NCBI RefSeq assembly: GCF_037038585.1
Contig: NC_092560.1
Coordinates: forward strand, 55,650,049 to 55,714,048
DNA: 64,000 bases
DNA from: Patagioenas fasciata
Lineage: Eukaryota; Chordata; Aves; Columbiformes; Columbidae
Direction of reading: 5' to 3'
Part shown: positions 30,901-42,141 of the stretch, piece by piece
How the letters are laid out: each line of letters starts with the position of its first letter
Numbering within the stretch: position 1 is the first letter of the stretch
Notes under the pieces: model-generated
Seen by the model: the letters and a program-made list of their open reading frames with translations, nothing else
Databases searched by the model: none
Told to the model about the DNA's origin: nothing
Position numbers and translations under genes: made by a program

Positions 30901-33900
30901 TCAAAATATTTGCAAATATTTCCTTGCAGAATCTCATACTTGCATGAGGAAGAATAAATTAACAGAAGGAAGACTCATTCATCCAGCATATGCATATTCT
31001 GAATCCCCAACAATAGCTTTATACTCAATTTAACAATAAATCCTTATTCTAAGTTGCTTAAAATTAGTCACTTTTTGTAAGACAAGACATTATCATACTG
31101 AATCTTCATTATGCTTATATAAGCTCATTAATGCTGTGACTAGATATGTGACAACAATAATGCTTAGGTGGGTTTATGCAGCAGCATTCTCAACAGCTCA
31201 TTCCGGCTACACGCCCACCACACTTCCTCGTAGGGCAATACTGGGATTCAGATCAGAGAACAGATACAGCTGAAAAAAGAAAAATCACTTGGGGAGAGAA
31301 GGCTGTTTTTGAGCTACATCCATTCCCTGAACCATCTCTCCAAATGGCTGCATAAACAGCAATAGACAACATAAACTAGTACTGCAACAAAACACAAACT
31401 CTTTAAAGAGACAAAACATGTTGAATTATTATCCATGGAAAAAGACCTTACTTCAACATACAGATCTGTCTGAAAGGCAACATGAAAATCGCAACTCCTA
31501 AACTTTATTAAACATTTTGTAAAGAGAAAGAGCAAATTATATACCAATACAAGCATTTGTTTGGAGAGTAATAATTAATTGTCTACCACTGACCTGATTC
31601 ACTGGCTCATTAAAGTTGGTAATAAGTCCAGCACGCAATGTAGCTTTTTCTTCCTCAGAAAGAGCACTGTCAGGATATATTTATTAGAATATTATATAAT
31701 GTTCAATAAAAAACAACTATTAGTTCATATTTAGAATTATTTTCTCATCATTACTAGAAACAGAAGTTAAATGATCATTTCTATCTGTGCATCTGTGTTT
31801 GACTGGATGAAGATAACTTTTATACTCCATTGTCTTGAAACTAACATATTTCAGTTTGATAAACTGTCAACATATAAACATCCCTTCTTTTCCCTGTCTC
31901 CAAGACATTTAACAAGAGAGGGAACAGTGAAACAGACAAAATTAGACCCCAAGTTTTGATGTGACCTTTGTAAATACAAATGGCAAAAAGAAAGCTTACA
32001 GTAAGATACCCTAATATATTATGAAAATAAGGGAAGACTGCACAAACTATAAACTGATTGTTATTAGACAGTTTTTATACAGTTATCACTGTGGCTATTG
32101 ATGACTTGTGTATGACTTGTCCATGTGCACTAATAGATAATGACAAATAGGTGTCCAGTTTAAGGCAATCGGGTTATCAAATGACAGCTCTTCTTACAAA
32201 AGTAGTAATCATTTTCTGCTACAAATCCATTTCTACAAGCAAGTCATATAGCCACACTTAAAAATACGAAGCCTTTGAAAGTTATACCTTTGAGTGAAAA
32301 ATATATTGATACAGTCTTCAAAAATGCAAGGAAAGCTAGTAAGAATAATAAATTCTAAGCCATAAACGTTAACTTTCCTCACATGAAGCTTTACATTATC
32401 TTTATACTTCCTTCTAAGTGACTTCTACAAGTTTAAGACTACAAATTAAAATATCCTATCACTCCAGCACTACTTCAGACTTCATGTGACTGATGCAAAT
32501 TTCTAGTATATTCCAGGTAGGAAACAAACTGATTTTAAAAATGCTTTGTTGTTATTTATAGATTATATAATCAGAAAAAATAATCAACTTTTGTTAACTA
32601 ACAGCAGCTAGGAAGCTGTTCCTTGTACATAAAAAGACATAAGTTATCACACAAGGTTGTTTAGATAACACTTTCATCTGAGACTGCAACAATTTAGAAA
32701 CATGCATGCGATCACCACATCCCAATGAAATTTAGTTGCTGGAAATTAAGAAGAATAAAAACACACAGCAGAACAACCAACAACTTCAACCACCCTGACA
32801 TGTGCTGGAAAAGTGGCACAGTGAGCTGCAGGCAATCCAGGAGATTCCTGGAATGCACTGAGGATAACTTCTAGGCCAGGTAAGAGACAGCCCTACCAGG
32901 GGGGATGTGACACCACACCTGATGGTCACCAGTGCAAGCGAGCTAATCAGTGATGCCAACACTGGAGGTAGCTTGGGCTGCAGTGATCACGCACTCATGG
33001 AGTTCACAGTCCTGAGGGACGTGGGACAGGCAAAGAATAAAGTCAGGGCCCTGAATGGTAGGAAAGTCAACTTCCAGTTCCTCAAGGAGTTAAGTTAGTG
33101 AACATGACCTCTGGGAAACTGCCCTCAGGGACAAGGGAGCAGAACAGAGCTGGCAGAGCTTTAAGGATGCTTTCCATAGAGTGCAAGAGCTCCCAATCCC
33201 CAGCTGTAAGAAATGGGGTAAGGAGGGCAAGAGGCCAGCACAGCTGAGTTGAGACCTGCTGGACAAACTACAGGGCAAGAAGGAAATGCACAGGCAGTGG
33301 TAGCAGGGACAGGGATCATGGGAAGAGCACAGGGGATGCTCTGCGGTTGTGCAGAGATGGGGTCAGGAAGGCCAAGGTGCAGCTGGAGCTGTACTTGGCA
33401 AGGGACACAAAGAATAACAAGAAGGGCTTCTACAGGTAGGTCAGCCAGAACAGGAAGGCCAGAGGTAGTGTAGCCCCCGTGATGAGCAAGACTGGTGAAC
33501 TGGCAACAATGGATGAGGTACTTAGCAACTTCTTTGTCGCAGTCCTCATGGGCAAACTCTCTTCCCTCACCTCTCAAGTGGATGAACTGCAAGAGGGGAC
33601 TGTGGGAGCAAAGTCCCTCCCATGTTAGTGAGGATCAGGTCTGTGACCACTCATGGAGCCTGAACATATATAAATCTATGGGACCTGACGAGATATATCA
33701 CAGGGTCCTGAAGGAATTAGTTGATGCACTTGCCAAGCCACTCTCCATGATATTTGAGAAGTCACGACAGTCAGGGAAAGTCTCTGGTGACTGGAAAAAT
33801 GGAAACATCGCACCCCTTCTAAAAATGGTATAAAAGAAGAACCTGGGAACTACCGATCTCCAGCCTAACCTCTATGCCTGGAAAGATCACGGAACAGATC

Positions 33901-36900
33901 CTGCAAGCAGTAATGCTAAGGCACATGGAGGACAGGGAGGTAATTCAAGACAGCCAGCACTGCTTCACCAAGGGCAAGTCCTGACTGACCAAACTAGTTG
34001 CTTTCTATGATGGAGTGACTACATCAGTGGACAAAGGAAGGGCTATGGATGCCATCTATCTGGACTTCTGTAAAGCCTTTGACGTGTTCCCCCACAACAT
34101 CCTTCTTTCTAAGTTGGAGAAGCTTGGATTTGATGGGCGGATTGTTTGGTGCATGCAGAACTGGCTGGATGGTCGCACCCAGAGAGTAGTGGTCAATGGC
34201 TCAATGTGTGGATGGGCACTGGTGACTGGCTGTGTTCCTCAGGGGTCTGTATCAGGACCAGTACTGTTTAGTATCTTCATCAATGACACAGACAGTGGGA
34301 TTGAGTGCACCCTCAGCAAGTTTGTGGATGACACCAAGCTAAGTGGTGCAGCTGACACACCTGAGGGACAGGACACCATCCAGAGGGACCTGGACAAGCT
34401 CGAGAAGTGGGCCCATGCAAACCTCATGAGGTTCAATAATGCCAAGTGCAAGTTCCTGCACCTGGGTTGGGGCAACCCCCAGTATCAATACAGACTGGGG
34501 GATGAAGTGATAGAGAGCAGCCCTGTGGAGAAGGACTTGGGGGTACAGAAGGATGGAAGATTGGACATGAGCTGGCAATGTGCTCTTGCAACGCAGAAGG
34601 CTAATTGTATCTTGGGCTGCACCAAAGGGAGTGAGGCCAGCAGGTTGAGGGAGGCGATTCTGCCCCTCTACTCCACTCTGTGGCAACACACTCTCCCCCC
34701 ACTGCCCCCGCTCCACTGAGAACTGATGTGGCAGCTTCATGCCTGCACATCCCCCTTCTTTGCCAACACCTCCCCCCACTCATGCAATGGGGCAAGTTAA
34801 TGGCTCTTATTGTGAGACCCAGGCCAGAGTCGTTAGGAGAGAGGAGGGGGCGCACCAGCCACAGTAGGGGGCTGCAGAGGCACATGTAGCTACAGTAGGG
34901 GGCTGCAGAGAAGCCACGAAGCTTCTAGACTGCCCACAGCCAGACCTGACCAGACTATAAAACAGGGTCCAGCTGAGGCTGCTTTTGTGTGGTCCTCTGG
35001 GAGCACTGGCCAAATGTTGCTGCAGAGAGCCCTCCCAGGATTGGGACGCCATCTAAGGTAACCTCCCGAAAAATCGGACTGCCTCATCTCCACTTGTGGG
35101 TGAGTGGTAACTAGATGTTCCCTCGTCAGATAAGCGAGCGTATTTAATAATTCCTCGCCGCTTGGGCAGGTGTTTTCCTTGCTAGACCAGTGAGTGTATT
35201 CCATGTTTAAATATAAGCACATGTATTTTCCTTCTGTCAGGGACGGCTCTGGTATTGTTTATTGTGAGTGCATGTATGCACACTGTGGATGTCCATTATT
35301 CTTATTTTGCTGTACCCCATATAATCTCCTCAAGTTGATATCCGAATCTGTATTTTACGTTACAGGAGTATTAACTGATTTTATAAACCCCATTTCTAAT
35401 TGGTTGTTTTCCCAGACTTTCCTGGATGGAATAAAAGCCTGTTTTAGCATTGTTGTCCACCTAAAACTAACTTTGGGGTCCCTCTGTAACACCCCACCTG
35501 GAGTCCTGCATCCAGCTCTGGAGCCCTCAGTACAGGAAAGACATGGACCTGTTGGAGAGGGTCCAGAGGGGGCCACAAAAATGATCAGAGTGCTGGAACA
35601 GCTCTGCTGTGAGGACAGGCTGAGAGAGTTGGGGCTGTTCAGCCTGGAGAAGCGAAGGCTCTAGGGAGACCTTATTGTGGCCTTTCAGTACCTAAATGGA
35701 GCCTGTAAGAAAGATGGGGACAGACTTTTTAGAAGGACCTGTTACGACAGAGCAAGAGGTAATAGTTTTAAACTAAAAGAGGAGAGATACAGGCTAGATA
35801 TGAGGAAGAAATTTTTTACAATGAGGGTGGTGAAACACTGGCACAGGTTGCCCAGAGAGGTGGTAGATGCGCCATCCCTGAAGACATTCCAGGCCAGGCT
35901 GGACGGGGCTCTGAGCAACCTGATCTAGTTGAAGATGTCCCTGCTCATGGCAGGGGGGTTGGACTAGATGACTTTAGAAGATCCCTTCCAATCCAAATCT
36001 ATGATTCTAACCACTTCCTGTTGTCTGACCTCAGGCACAGATACTAAGCTACCAGTTTTATATAGTGAGACTCAAAATGGTGGCTAAAGCTCCCTAAAAC
36101 ACAGCTTTTACACTAATCTAGAGAAATACTAAATACGCATCTCAAAATAATAAAAAGCAGTGATAAGATTTAGCCTAAGATCAAACATTTGCAACAACAT
36201 TCCAATTTTAACTTTTTTCCCCTTTGTATATAACATAAGTACTCACTATTTTCTAAATCAAAGTGTTATCATTCTTAGTACACAAGGGGGGAAATTTATT
36301 GTTTCACTTTTGACTCAGAGCTGTGCACTAAGTCCTACTTTGAAAGGTTATTTATAGCACTCAGGAAACATGTTTAAATGTCTTTTTATGAAGACTTAGG
36401 CTTTAAGTTATTTCTACATAAAATTAAATTATGCCTAAAAACATTTAGGTAACGTTTACAAAGATTCCTGCAATAGTAAATGTTTTTCTGCAGAAAACTA
36501 TTTCAGCTATTAATGTAAAGCCACAAGATGACATCCAATTTCTGTGGTCCTTTTGTTTTTTTTTTTAAAGACAAAAACATGGTATATAATTTCCACATGT
36601 ACATGCACACTTTAAGTAGTTTCTAAAACTCGTACGCCATTTTTAATACAAATAAGAAATCTAATCTCAATTACTTGTATCTTGTACAATATCTCACTTT
36701 CAGGGATAACAGAAAGCACCTAAAACCCGGTTTATAAACAAACAAAAAAATGTTCTACTATATTATTACATTTACCTTGTTTGTGAGGAAATGAGGCTCC
36801 TTGCTTTAATTACTCTTTCATAACTAGAATTATATTAGTCATACCATATTCATACTCCAAGAGCAGCAAGCATTCAGTTCATTGCTAACCATTAATAAAA

Positions 36901-39900
36901 ATGCCATAATTACACTTTCACCATTACAAACAAAACAAATGAAGGAAGCGAAACAGATTCATAAGAATGAACACCTCAAATACCGAAGCTTATGAGCAGA
37001 GGTGGCAAAGAGTAATAATAATAATAATAATAAAAAAAAAACAAATTAAGAAACCAGTGCAGATGTAAGTGCTATACTGCATTATGTGGCAGGAATTGAA
37101 GAACCTCCAACAGTTCTTCAGAGGATGGAGGAATTTACCATTTAGATAATACGACAGTGGCATCTGCTGGAGACCAGATTCCCTGCTACATGCTCACCCA
37201 TCCACAAGTCACAGAGAGAGCCACAGAGCCACAGACAGTGGTATCTCTGTCCTCTTTTAATGTGCTGCAAGAAAACCCCACACCACCTTTCAGAAATTAT
37301 AGGCAGGTTAGAATTTGGGAAGAATGTGTATAATTCAACAAATTATATCCCTTCAGCACTGAATTACTCCAAAGCAAAAATTAAAACAAGTTCTTCTAGA
37401 GATTAACTTCTAAGTATTTATGTGGTTGCCATTCACAATTGGCAGCTTCCAAGTTTCTGATCTTTTTCTGTGTTCATGGTATGAGGAAACACGTATCCAA
37501 ATATTTTAAAAGTTCCTTTGGAGCTTTTTTTAAAAGATTCTACTATTTCATAAGCTAAAAATCCAGATCTCAAGCGTTATTTATAGTTATCATTCAAATA
37601 AACAAAAACATGGATTTGAGCTGTATTGTTAAAGTTGCCAACACAATAATCAAATCAGAGAACAAAATCCACAAAAGACAGGATTTAACAGGATGATCTG
37701 CAAAATTAAAAACATGTTCAAGAAAAGGAACTCCTAATAAAATTCCAACTCAAGAAAAGCCATAAAACAAAACCACATACACAATCATAAAGTAAAATCA
37801 CCTTCTGAGGAGGCTGGCAACACATTCAAAACCAGGCCACACCATGCCTTAAATGAGAGTATTACAACCCCAGGCTCTTGCCCACAGCAACCTGGGAAGC
37901 TGCCTGACAAAGCACACAGGAGAACATTCACAAGACCAGCTCTGAAATAACCCTCACTGGAAAACGCTGCTTTAAGTCCAAGGCAGGTGGAAAATAAGTA
38001 GCATGAATAGGACAGAGAGCATCAGTGAACATGTACAAAAAGAAAACTATTTCAGAAGACTCACTCTTTCTTCATTTAAAAAAAAAAAAAAAAAAAAAAA
38101 AAGTTGTTTGTATTCACTGTTTTGTAGCTATGTATTTTAGCAGAATGAAACACTCAGATACTGTCCTGTTCAAAGAATTCACCATCAGGATTTTCCTGCT
38201 TTGCAGAAGTAGCAGCTGAGAAATCATGAATGATCAGCAGAAGGGGAAAGCTAGTTCTGCTTGATTCAGCTGGAACTAACTTCAGCACACTGGTACAACA
38301 GAGGTATTTATCTTACTGGGAAAGTCTGTGGAGACTGAAAGTTCTCCACAAGTACACAAATATTCAAGAGAAATTGTTCTGAAAGAAACCATCTTTAGCA
38401 CTAAGGAATTAAGGTTGTATGAAAATATTACCTGTCTGCAAGAACTCTCCTCCAATTCTCATAATTCTTCAAACTACCTGGCAAATTTCAACTACATTTG
38501 GCAAAAAGCAGAAATGTCAACAGTATGATTTTTTTTCCTTAGCTTTTGTGAAAATCAACAGCTAAGTAAAGTAGATAGACCTGAGTTCACATCCCACTAA
38601 GAAAACACAGGTATAAAAAGGCCTTTCCTTTGAGAAGCAGCAGAGAACAGTCACCTCTATATCCAACATCTGCTCTACCAAACAGGATGGATCAGAACAC
38701 GCTTTGAGGTACTACCACGGATGGACACAGGACAGCTGCTGATGTGATAGACAAGATGAAAGACGAGAATTTTGCAAGGACAACAAAAATGCAATATATA
38801 CAGTGAAATATTCAAAGATCATAGCATCTAAAACAAAACTGGTTCACAAAGCAATCCACTGAGAAATCACAGCTTAAAAGCAGCATTTCTCAAAATGCCC
38901 TCAACGTAAGAGAAAAGCAATCTGGGTGAGTGCAAAATACTGATAGGATTGTACATACAAAAAATTTAGAAATGAAATTAGAAATAGAGGAAAAAAAATA
39001 GACATAGAGTGGAAACTTAGTACTTATTTACCACATGGAATCTTTACCAACAGCCAATATTTTAAAATAAATATTTTATACATTAATTGTGCTAAATCTG
39101 CAAATAGAAAAAATAGAACTGGTCATATTTCATATAGAATATATACAATTTCATATAAAATTATTTCATGGAATCTTTAAAAATATATGTTATATTGGCT
39201 ATTATTAATATTTATATTAGTATTATTTTCCCCTTACATAAAAGAGAATCCGAATGCTTCCAGATGTTTTGCAATTGTATACTAAACCACACGTACAAAA
39301 ACTCTAGTACTTTCCATAATAATGAAGGAGTACTACTAAAATGTTCCACAGCTGTAGAACTTCATCACTTTTCCCTCTTTTGATGAATCTTCAGAAAAGC
39401 TTACAATGTAAGGCAAAATACATTAACTTATCTCAAACAAACACAATGAAAATCTTGTCATACTTTTCTGAAATAGCTTAGAACAATGACTCATAAAAAG
39501 TGGACCTGGAATTACAAGTTGTTCCCTACAGAACCTCACAATGATGTCCCACCTATTTATATTACTACCATTTAAGAGAGAGACTGAACACTTCCAAGCC
39601 TTTTTTGGTTCCTAAAAACAATGAAGGAAAATTGAAACCCTTTTTGAAATTAGCCCTACTTTTTAAAGGGAAAAGAAAAAACTCCACATGGAACAACCAA
39701 AAGTATATAGGTCTGCAGGTATAACAAATTATAATGGCATTTATTGTAACTTTTAAGTAAATGATTTGGTGGTTGAGAACACTGGCTAGAGTTTTAGCTT
39801 CTTCGAAGAAGTTTTTTTGTCATGCATTATCAGAACACACATGTCAGAACAACAGACAATGAAGACCAGAATTTGCTGTCATGATAGCAACTTCCTCCTT

Positions 39901-42135
39901 ATCATGTACATGTTCAATGTGAATTATTAATCCGTTTAAATTAAATTCCTCCTTTATAATCTCTCCAAGAGGTTTCCTACCTTTGCCTTCATCTGCCATT
40001 ATCAGAAAATCCAAGTGCTAACCTTATAAAGCTTACCACTTCACTTCAAAATCTCGTTTCTACAAAATAGCCTTCTAACTCAGTTTTTTAAAATAAAACA
40101 TGAATAGAGCTGTAAGAAGAAATACAAAAACAGAGTGGTTCAATAGTGAGTCCTAATGTTGAAAAGTTTTATCTGTTTCACCATGAATTCTAAAATAAAT
40201 TCTGTCAACCAAGGAATTTGTTCTTTTCCAGTTTGACAAGTGTAACAGAAACTACTGTAGGAGGTGAGGTAGAAGAAAATCAGAACTTACTGTGGTGCGA
40301 CACGTCTCCAGTAGCGATCAATTCCATTTTTAAAGTACAGCACAGCTAACCATCTTACGTTCACATCCAGGGTATGATTTGTAAAGATATTCTGTTTAAA
40401 AAAAAAAAAAAAAAAAGATTAAGTTAAAAACTGATCAATACACCACAGGATAGAAATTGTATTAACACATGCACTGGCATATGTATAAATACACACACCA
40501 CTGTATGTACAGGTGTATATGAACAAAATGCACTAGCCAGCATTTGACAGACACATTAAACAAAGTGCTAAACATTAATGCTTATCACTAGCCCTAACAC
40601 TTGATTCATAAAAAGTAAACTAAACATATATGGCAAATGTATTTCTAATCTCTTCTGGCTGAGGAAGGAATAAAAAAATAATAATTACCAGCACCAGCCA
40701 GCTATTACACTCTTTAATGGCACAGCTGAATTCTGATTAGAATAAGAAATTATTCTGTATTGTACAGTGCCACAGACTTCCAAACCCTTTCAGGAGATTT
40801 GTTATTTTGACATATGCTGAGAACTGTCCTGATTACCAATGTTGACTGCAAAACAGTAACCTGGAAGGACAGCAACTCTTACACTTGGCTGTGCTTATTC
40901 TAGAAAATCAGCTTCTGCTACTTAAAAGTTAAGTATCTAAACACATACATAGATCTGTATCTACCTATATACACTTTTATGTACCTATCTGTATATACAA
41001 AGTAAAAAAGATTATTTCATACAGTAACAGTGTAAAATAAACCAAGCAGGAGAAATTAAAATAAATATAGACCATTGAATCTTAATACAAGTACCACTGC
41101 ACCAGACGGATCCTTCTCAAGGGGGTGAGACATTAGTCCCTGCTTTACGGAGCAAATAGATGTTAGCTCAGTGGTATCATTACACAGTGCACTGCACCAC
41201 TTGTATAAAGTGCTTTTAGAAGGCTACTAAGAAGGGACATGAAAAATGCAGGGATTCAGGTCAAGAGCATCTGCTAGTTTTGGCTGTTGTGTCTGACGAA
41301 CTAAAAATAAACCTTTAAAAGAAGCTGGAACCTCATCAAGCTTTTCAATATGAACTCAAAACTTATAATTTTATCAAACTCTATTTCTATAATACTACCA
41401 GCTTTCTAAGCATAATGCCCAGCACAAAAAGAACCCTCACAAACTCCAATCACTAGAACGCAAACACACTTACAAGCCGACAAGGCTACTGACTCCAAAA
41501 CTAGCAACCTAAACACCAAAAAGGTTGTATCCCACTGATAAGCACCACACAACATGGAAGGATCTATATGTAACACAATCACAGGGGAACTTCTACAAAA
41601 GCAGACATAATGCCACCAAATCCACGATAAAGGTGGTTCTGGTCCATACAAGCCTCCCTCCCTCATGGGGCAGTAAATGTCATTCCTTTGACAAGGGTCC
41701 TCTTGGTCTTCTACCATCTAGAATTCGTAACAGGCCAACAACAAGGTCAGCACTAGAGCCCAGCACCTCAGGGCACTACAAGCTGGATTTCCTCCTCCTT
41801 CTGAACATCTGGGAAACAAGCCTGCTGTGAGACACGGTGATGACAACGCCTTTCACCACACAGCATTGGGATACCAGCAGCTGGACCATGACAACTCAAG
41901 GCTTTTCTCAGCCACAGGTCATGGTGCCACAGTATTCTAGAGCCACATCTAGAATTACTCAACGTTTACTTCATCGCACTTTTCCGCTGTGTCTTACCAA
42001 CAAGACTGAATAGAACCCTGGTTGTGTCTCCCACTGCTTCAGTTGCTCCTCTGCTGGTTTCAGCACTGCAGTATCTTGGCTGGTAGCTTGGGTCAAGACT
42101 TGCAAAACAATATTGCTGGCACTGTTGATATCCAT
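996..42135 (-). CDS. IPO11: Importin-11, 5' two-thirds (20 coding exons; 3' end outside window)
   Basis: Importin-beta family nuclear import receptor; in mammals IPO11 carries cargo such as charged UBE2E-type E2 enzymes and RPL12 through the nuclear pore under Ran control. Coding exons in gene order: 41998-42135, 40291-40391, 31594-31666, 28079-28282, 25226-25358, 24063-24121, 21409-21457, 19647-19717, 18087-18279, 17525-17677, 16570-16613, 15595-15685, 13775-13822, 13041-13146, 9107-9233, 7989-8022, 7766-7806, 6576-6692, 5072-5185, 996-1111. All joins keep frame and have GT-AG ends except one AT-AC intron. The product begins [16 protein letters not shown] and is about 670 residues here, of about 975 in human. 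The N-terminal part ([19 protein letters not shown]) is the Ran-binding importin-N region; the rest are HEAT-type helices, for example [19 protein letters not shown] and [19 protein letters not shown]. The start codon lies 6 bases into its exon. No frameshift or internal stop was seen. Confidence 0.97.
1112..5071. other. IPO11 intron between exons 5072-5185 and 996-1111
   Basis: Nearly 4 kb of AT-rich intron. Its one clear content is a plus-strand CR1 at about 2398-3708. I see no further exon: no reading frame in it matches importin-11, and the protein reads continuously from the exon ending LIHLVQ into the one starting [12 protein letters not shown]. The leftmost 995 bases of the window are the next intron, in which I see nothing recognisable. 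Confidence 0.8.
2398..3708 (+). repeat. CR1 LINE, 5'-truncated (RT domain to 3' tail)
   Basis: A non-LTR retrotransposon fragment antisense to IPO11. Translation gives reverse transcriptase pieces: a [17 protein letters not shown]-like segment near 2570, [15 protein letters not shown] near 2740, and the catalytic motif in [10 protein letters not shown] near 2820-2845. The C-terminal stretch ([15 protein letters not shown]) follows in a shifted frame. It ends in the CR1-type tail gattctatgattctaaaa at about 3691-3708. Stops and frameshifts make it inactive. It is closely similar to the copy at 21504-22573. Confidence 0.93.
5610..5685 (+). repeat. Old CR1 3'-end fragment
   Basis: A short diverged match to the CR1 3' UTR: a gagcaggggttgaaccacat segment, then catcccaacct and a ctgtgatgct ending. 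It sits in the IPO11 intron 5186-6575, which otherwise holds nothing I recognise. Confidence 0.5.
7807..7988 (-). other. IPO11: Minor-spliceosome (U12-type) AT-AC intron in IPO11
   Basis: Between the exons at 7989-8022 and 7766-7806 no GT-AG pair restores the protein. Ending the upstream exon after AAGTTAG and starting the downstream one at CTGTAGATGAC gives [16 protein letters not shown], matching the family. The intron then begins ATATCCTTTT (the U12 AT-AC donor consensus) and ends in AC. A branch-like TTTCTTAAT lies about 11 bases before the AC end (around 7818), the short spacing typical of U12 introns. Length is 182 bases; the flanking exons are only 34 and 41 bases. Confidence 0.9.
9234..13040. 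other. IPO11 intron, about 3.8 kb, no recognised content
   Basis: AT-rich intronic sequence between exons 9107-9233 and 13041-13146. It holds a few homopolymer runs (poly-A near 11810-11826) and a G/T-rich patch near 10600-10665. I see no gene, no coding exon and no clear mobile element. Short open frames here lack family features or exon-like borders. Confidence 0.7.
14705..15072 (+). repeat. CR1 LINE 3' fragment
   Basis: Carries the conserved CR1 ORF2 C-terminal and 3' UTR sequence (gaggctgagggagttgggg-like start, then ggtggtgaaacactggcac, then gggattggactagatgacc) and ends near ttccatgatcc. It lies in the IPO11 intron between exons 13775-13822 and 15595-15685, antisense to the gene, and retains no coding capacity. 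Confidence 0.9.
16814..17361 (+). mobile_element. Avian ERV-type LTR, probably solo; 5' edge uncertain
   Basis: The sequence has the order of an LTR: tgttttggt start, a TATA-like catataaaag near 16947, a T-rich stretch, a G-rich run near 17260-17300, and the end ggtttgattgtcacc...aaaccctcgaca, which I recall from avian ERVL-like LTRs. It fills most of the 911-base IPO11 intron 16614-17524, antisense to the gene. I saw no internal viral genes beside it and no clear target duplication, so the borders are approximate. Confidence 0.65.
21504..22573 (+). repeat. CR1 LINE, 5'-truncated, close to an IPO11 acceptor
   Basis: Reverse transcriptase remnant ([28 protein letters not shown]) followed by the C-terminal region and a 3' end at ggactcaatgatctt...tgattccatga. 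Very similar to 2398-3708, so of the same subfamily. It starts about 46 bases from the edge of IPO11 exon 21409-21457, on its acceptor side, and is antisense to the gene. Confidence 0.93.
22574..23352 (+). repeat. CR1 LINE, internally deleted (ORF1 piece joined to 3' end)
   Basis: From 22574 to about 23107 the sequence matches, in the opposite orientation, the ORF1 part of the CR1 at 55050-57541. It includes a frame reading [14 protein letters not shown] near 22955-22997, the GDSL block of the esterase-like domain known in CR1 ORF1 proteins. From about 23118 it jumps to CR1 3'-end sequence (ggggagattcaggctagaca) and ends near actgttctatgatca. The endonuclease and RT regions are absent. It directly follows the CR1 at 21504-22573. 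Confidence 0.85.
24865..25106 (+). mobile_element. ERV LTR 3' part
   Basis: Contains an attaaa polyadenylation-like signal within cttattaaactc near 24978, and the ending gccagctggtgttaaact then acaaca, resembling the 3' end of common avian ERV LTRs as I remember them. The 5' edge is not clear. Antisense to IPO11, about 120 bases from the donor of exon 25226-25358. Confidence 0.55.
25359..28078. other. IPO11 intron, 2.7 kb, no recognised content
   Basis: AT-rich intronic sequence between exons 25226-25358 and 28079-28282. I found no coding exon, CR1 tail or LTR end in it. Confidence 0.65.
28283..31593. other. IPO11 intron, 3.3 kb; possible old LTR-like patch
   Basis: Mostly AT-rich intron. 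The stretch 28720-29110 is less AT-rich and ends with ccttaataaattttgcatag, reminiscent of an LTR polyadenylation region, but I cannot define borders. A 20-base unit (tatctgtgactggaaaagag) is tandemly doubled near 29878-29917. An open frame at 29420-29887 has no recognisable domain and is probably chance. Confidence 0.5.
32785..36008 (+). repeat. CR1 LINE ORF2 copy (endonuclease remnant to 3' tail), split by an LTR
   Basis: Begins in endonuclease sequence (caaccaccctgacatgtgct, the DFNHPD region). It continues through RT with [18 protein letters not shown] near 34055-34110, [16 protein letters not shown] near 34230, and an altered catalytic motif (FVDDTKLSG instead of FADD) near 34320. CR1 sequence stops near 34680, is interrupted by about 800 bases of foreign DNA, and resumes near 35490 (ccccacctggagtcctgcat), ending at aatctatgattcta near 36007. 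Antisense to IPO11. Frameshifts and stops make it inactive. Confidence 0.92.
34681..35481 (+). mobile_element. ERV LTR-like insertion nested in CR1
   Basis: Splits a continuous CR1 copy. A ctctg pentamer flanks it at 34676-34680 and 35482-35486, a plausible 5-base target duplication. It begins with TG, has a TATA-like actataaaac near 34954, and an AATAAA signal near 35430 followed by a short stretch, as in a U3-R-U5 layout. The 3' edge lacks a canonical CA with these borders; reading on to gtaaca would give CA but spoil the duplication. No viral genes were seen. A 20-base motif (acagtagggggctgcagag) occurs twice near 34863 and 34893. Confidence 0.6.
37012..37042 (+). repeat. (ATA)n microsatellite with A-run
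   Basis: Seven or so tandem aat/ata units followed by a run of A, within an IPO11 intron. Confidence 0.85.
38078..38102 (+). repeat. Poly-A run
   Basis: A run of about 24 A in an IPO11 intron. No adjoining retrotransposon body is recognised, so it may be a simple homopolymer. Confidence 0.8.
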
Positions 42136-42141
42136 GAAAAC

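Larger units (their letters stand above)
31667..40290. other. IPO11 intron, 8.6 kb
   Basis: The largest coding-region intron in the window. It holds the long CR1 at 32785-36008 with an LTR piece nested inside, an (ATA)n run near 37012-37032 and a poly-A run near 38078-38101. The remaining stretches (31667-32784, 36009-40290) are AT-rich with no gene that I recognise. Confidence 0.75.

Noticed and set aside
33161-33592. 143-codon frame antisense to the CR1 copy, repeated almost exactly at 55329-55760
   Set aside because: It is the reverse strand of CR1 ORF2 in both places; its conservation comes from the two CR1 copies being young, not from a gene.
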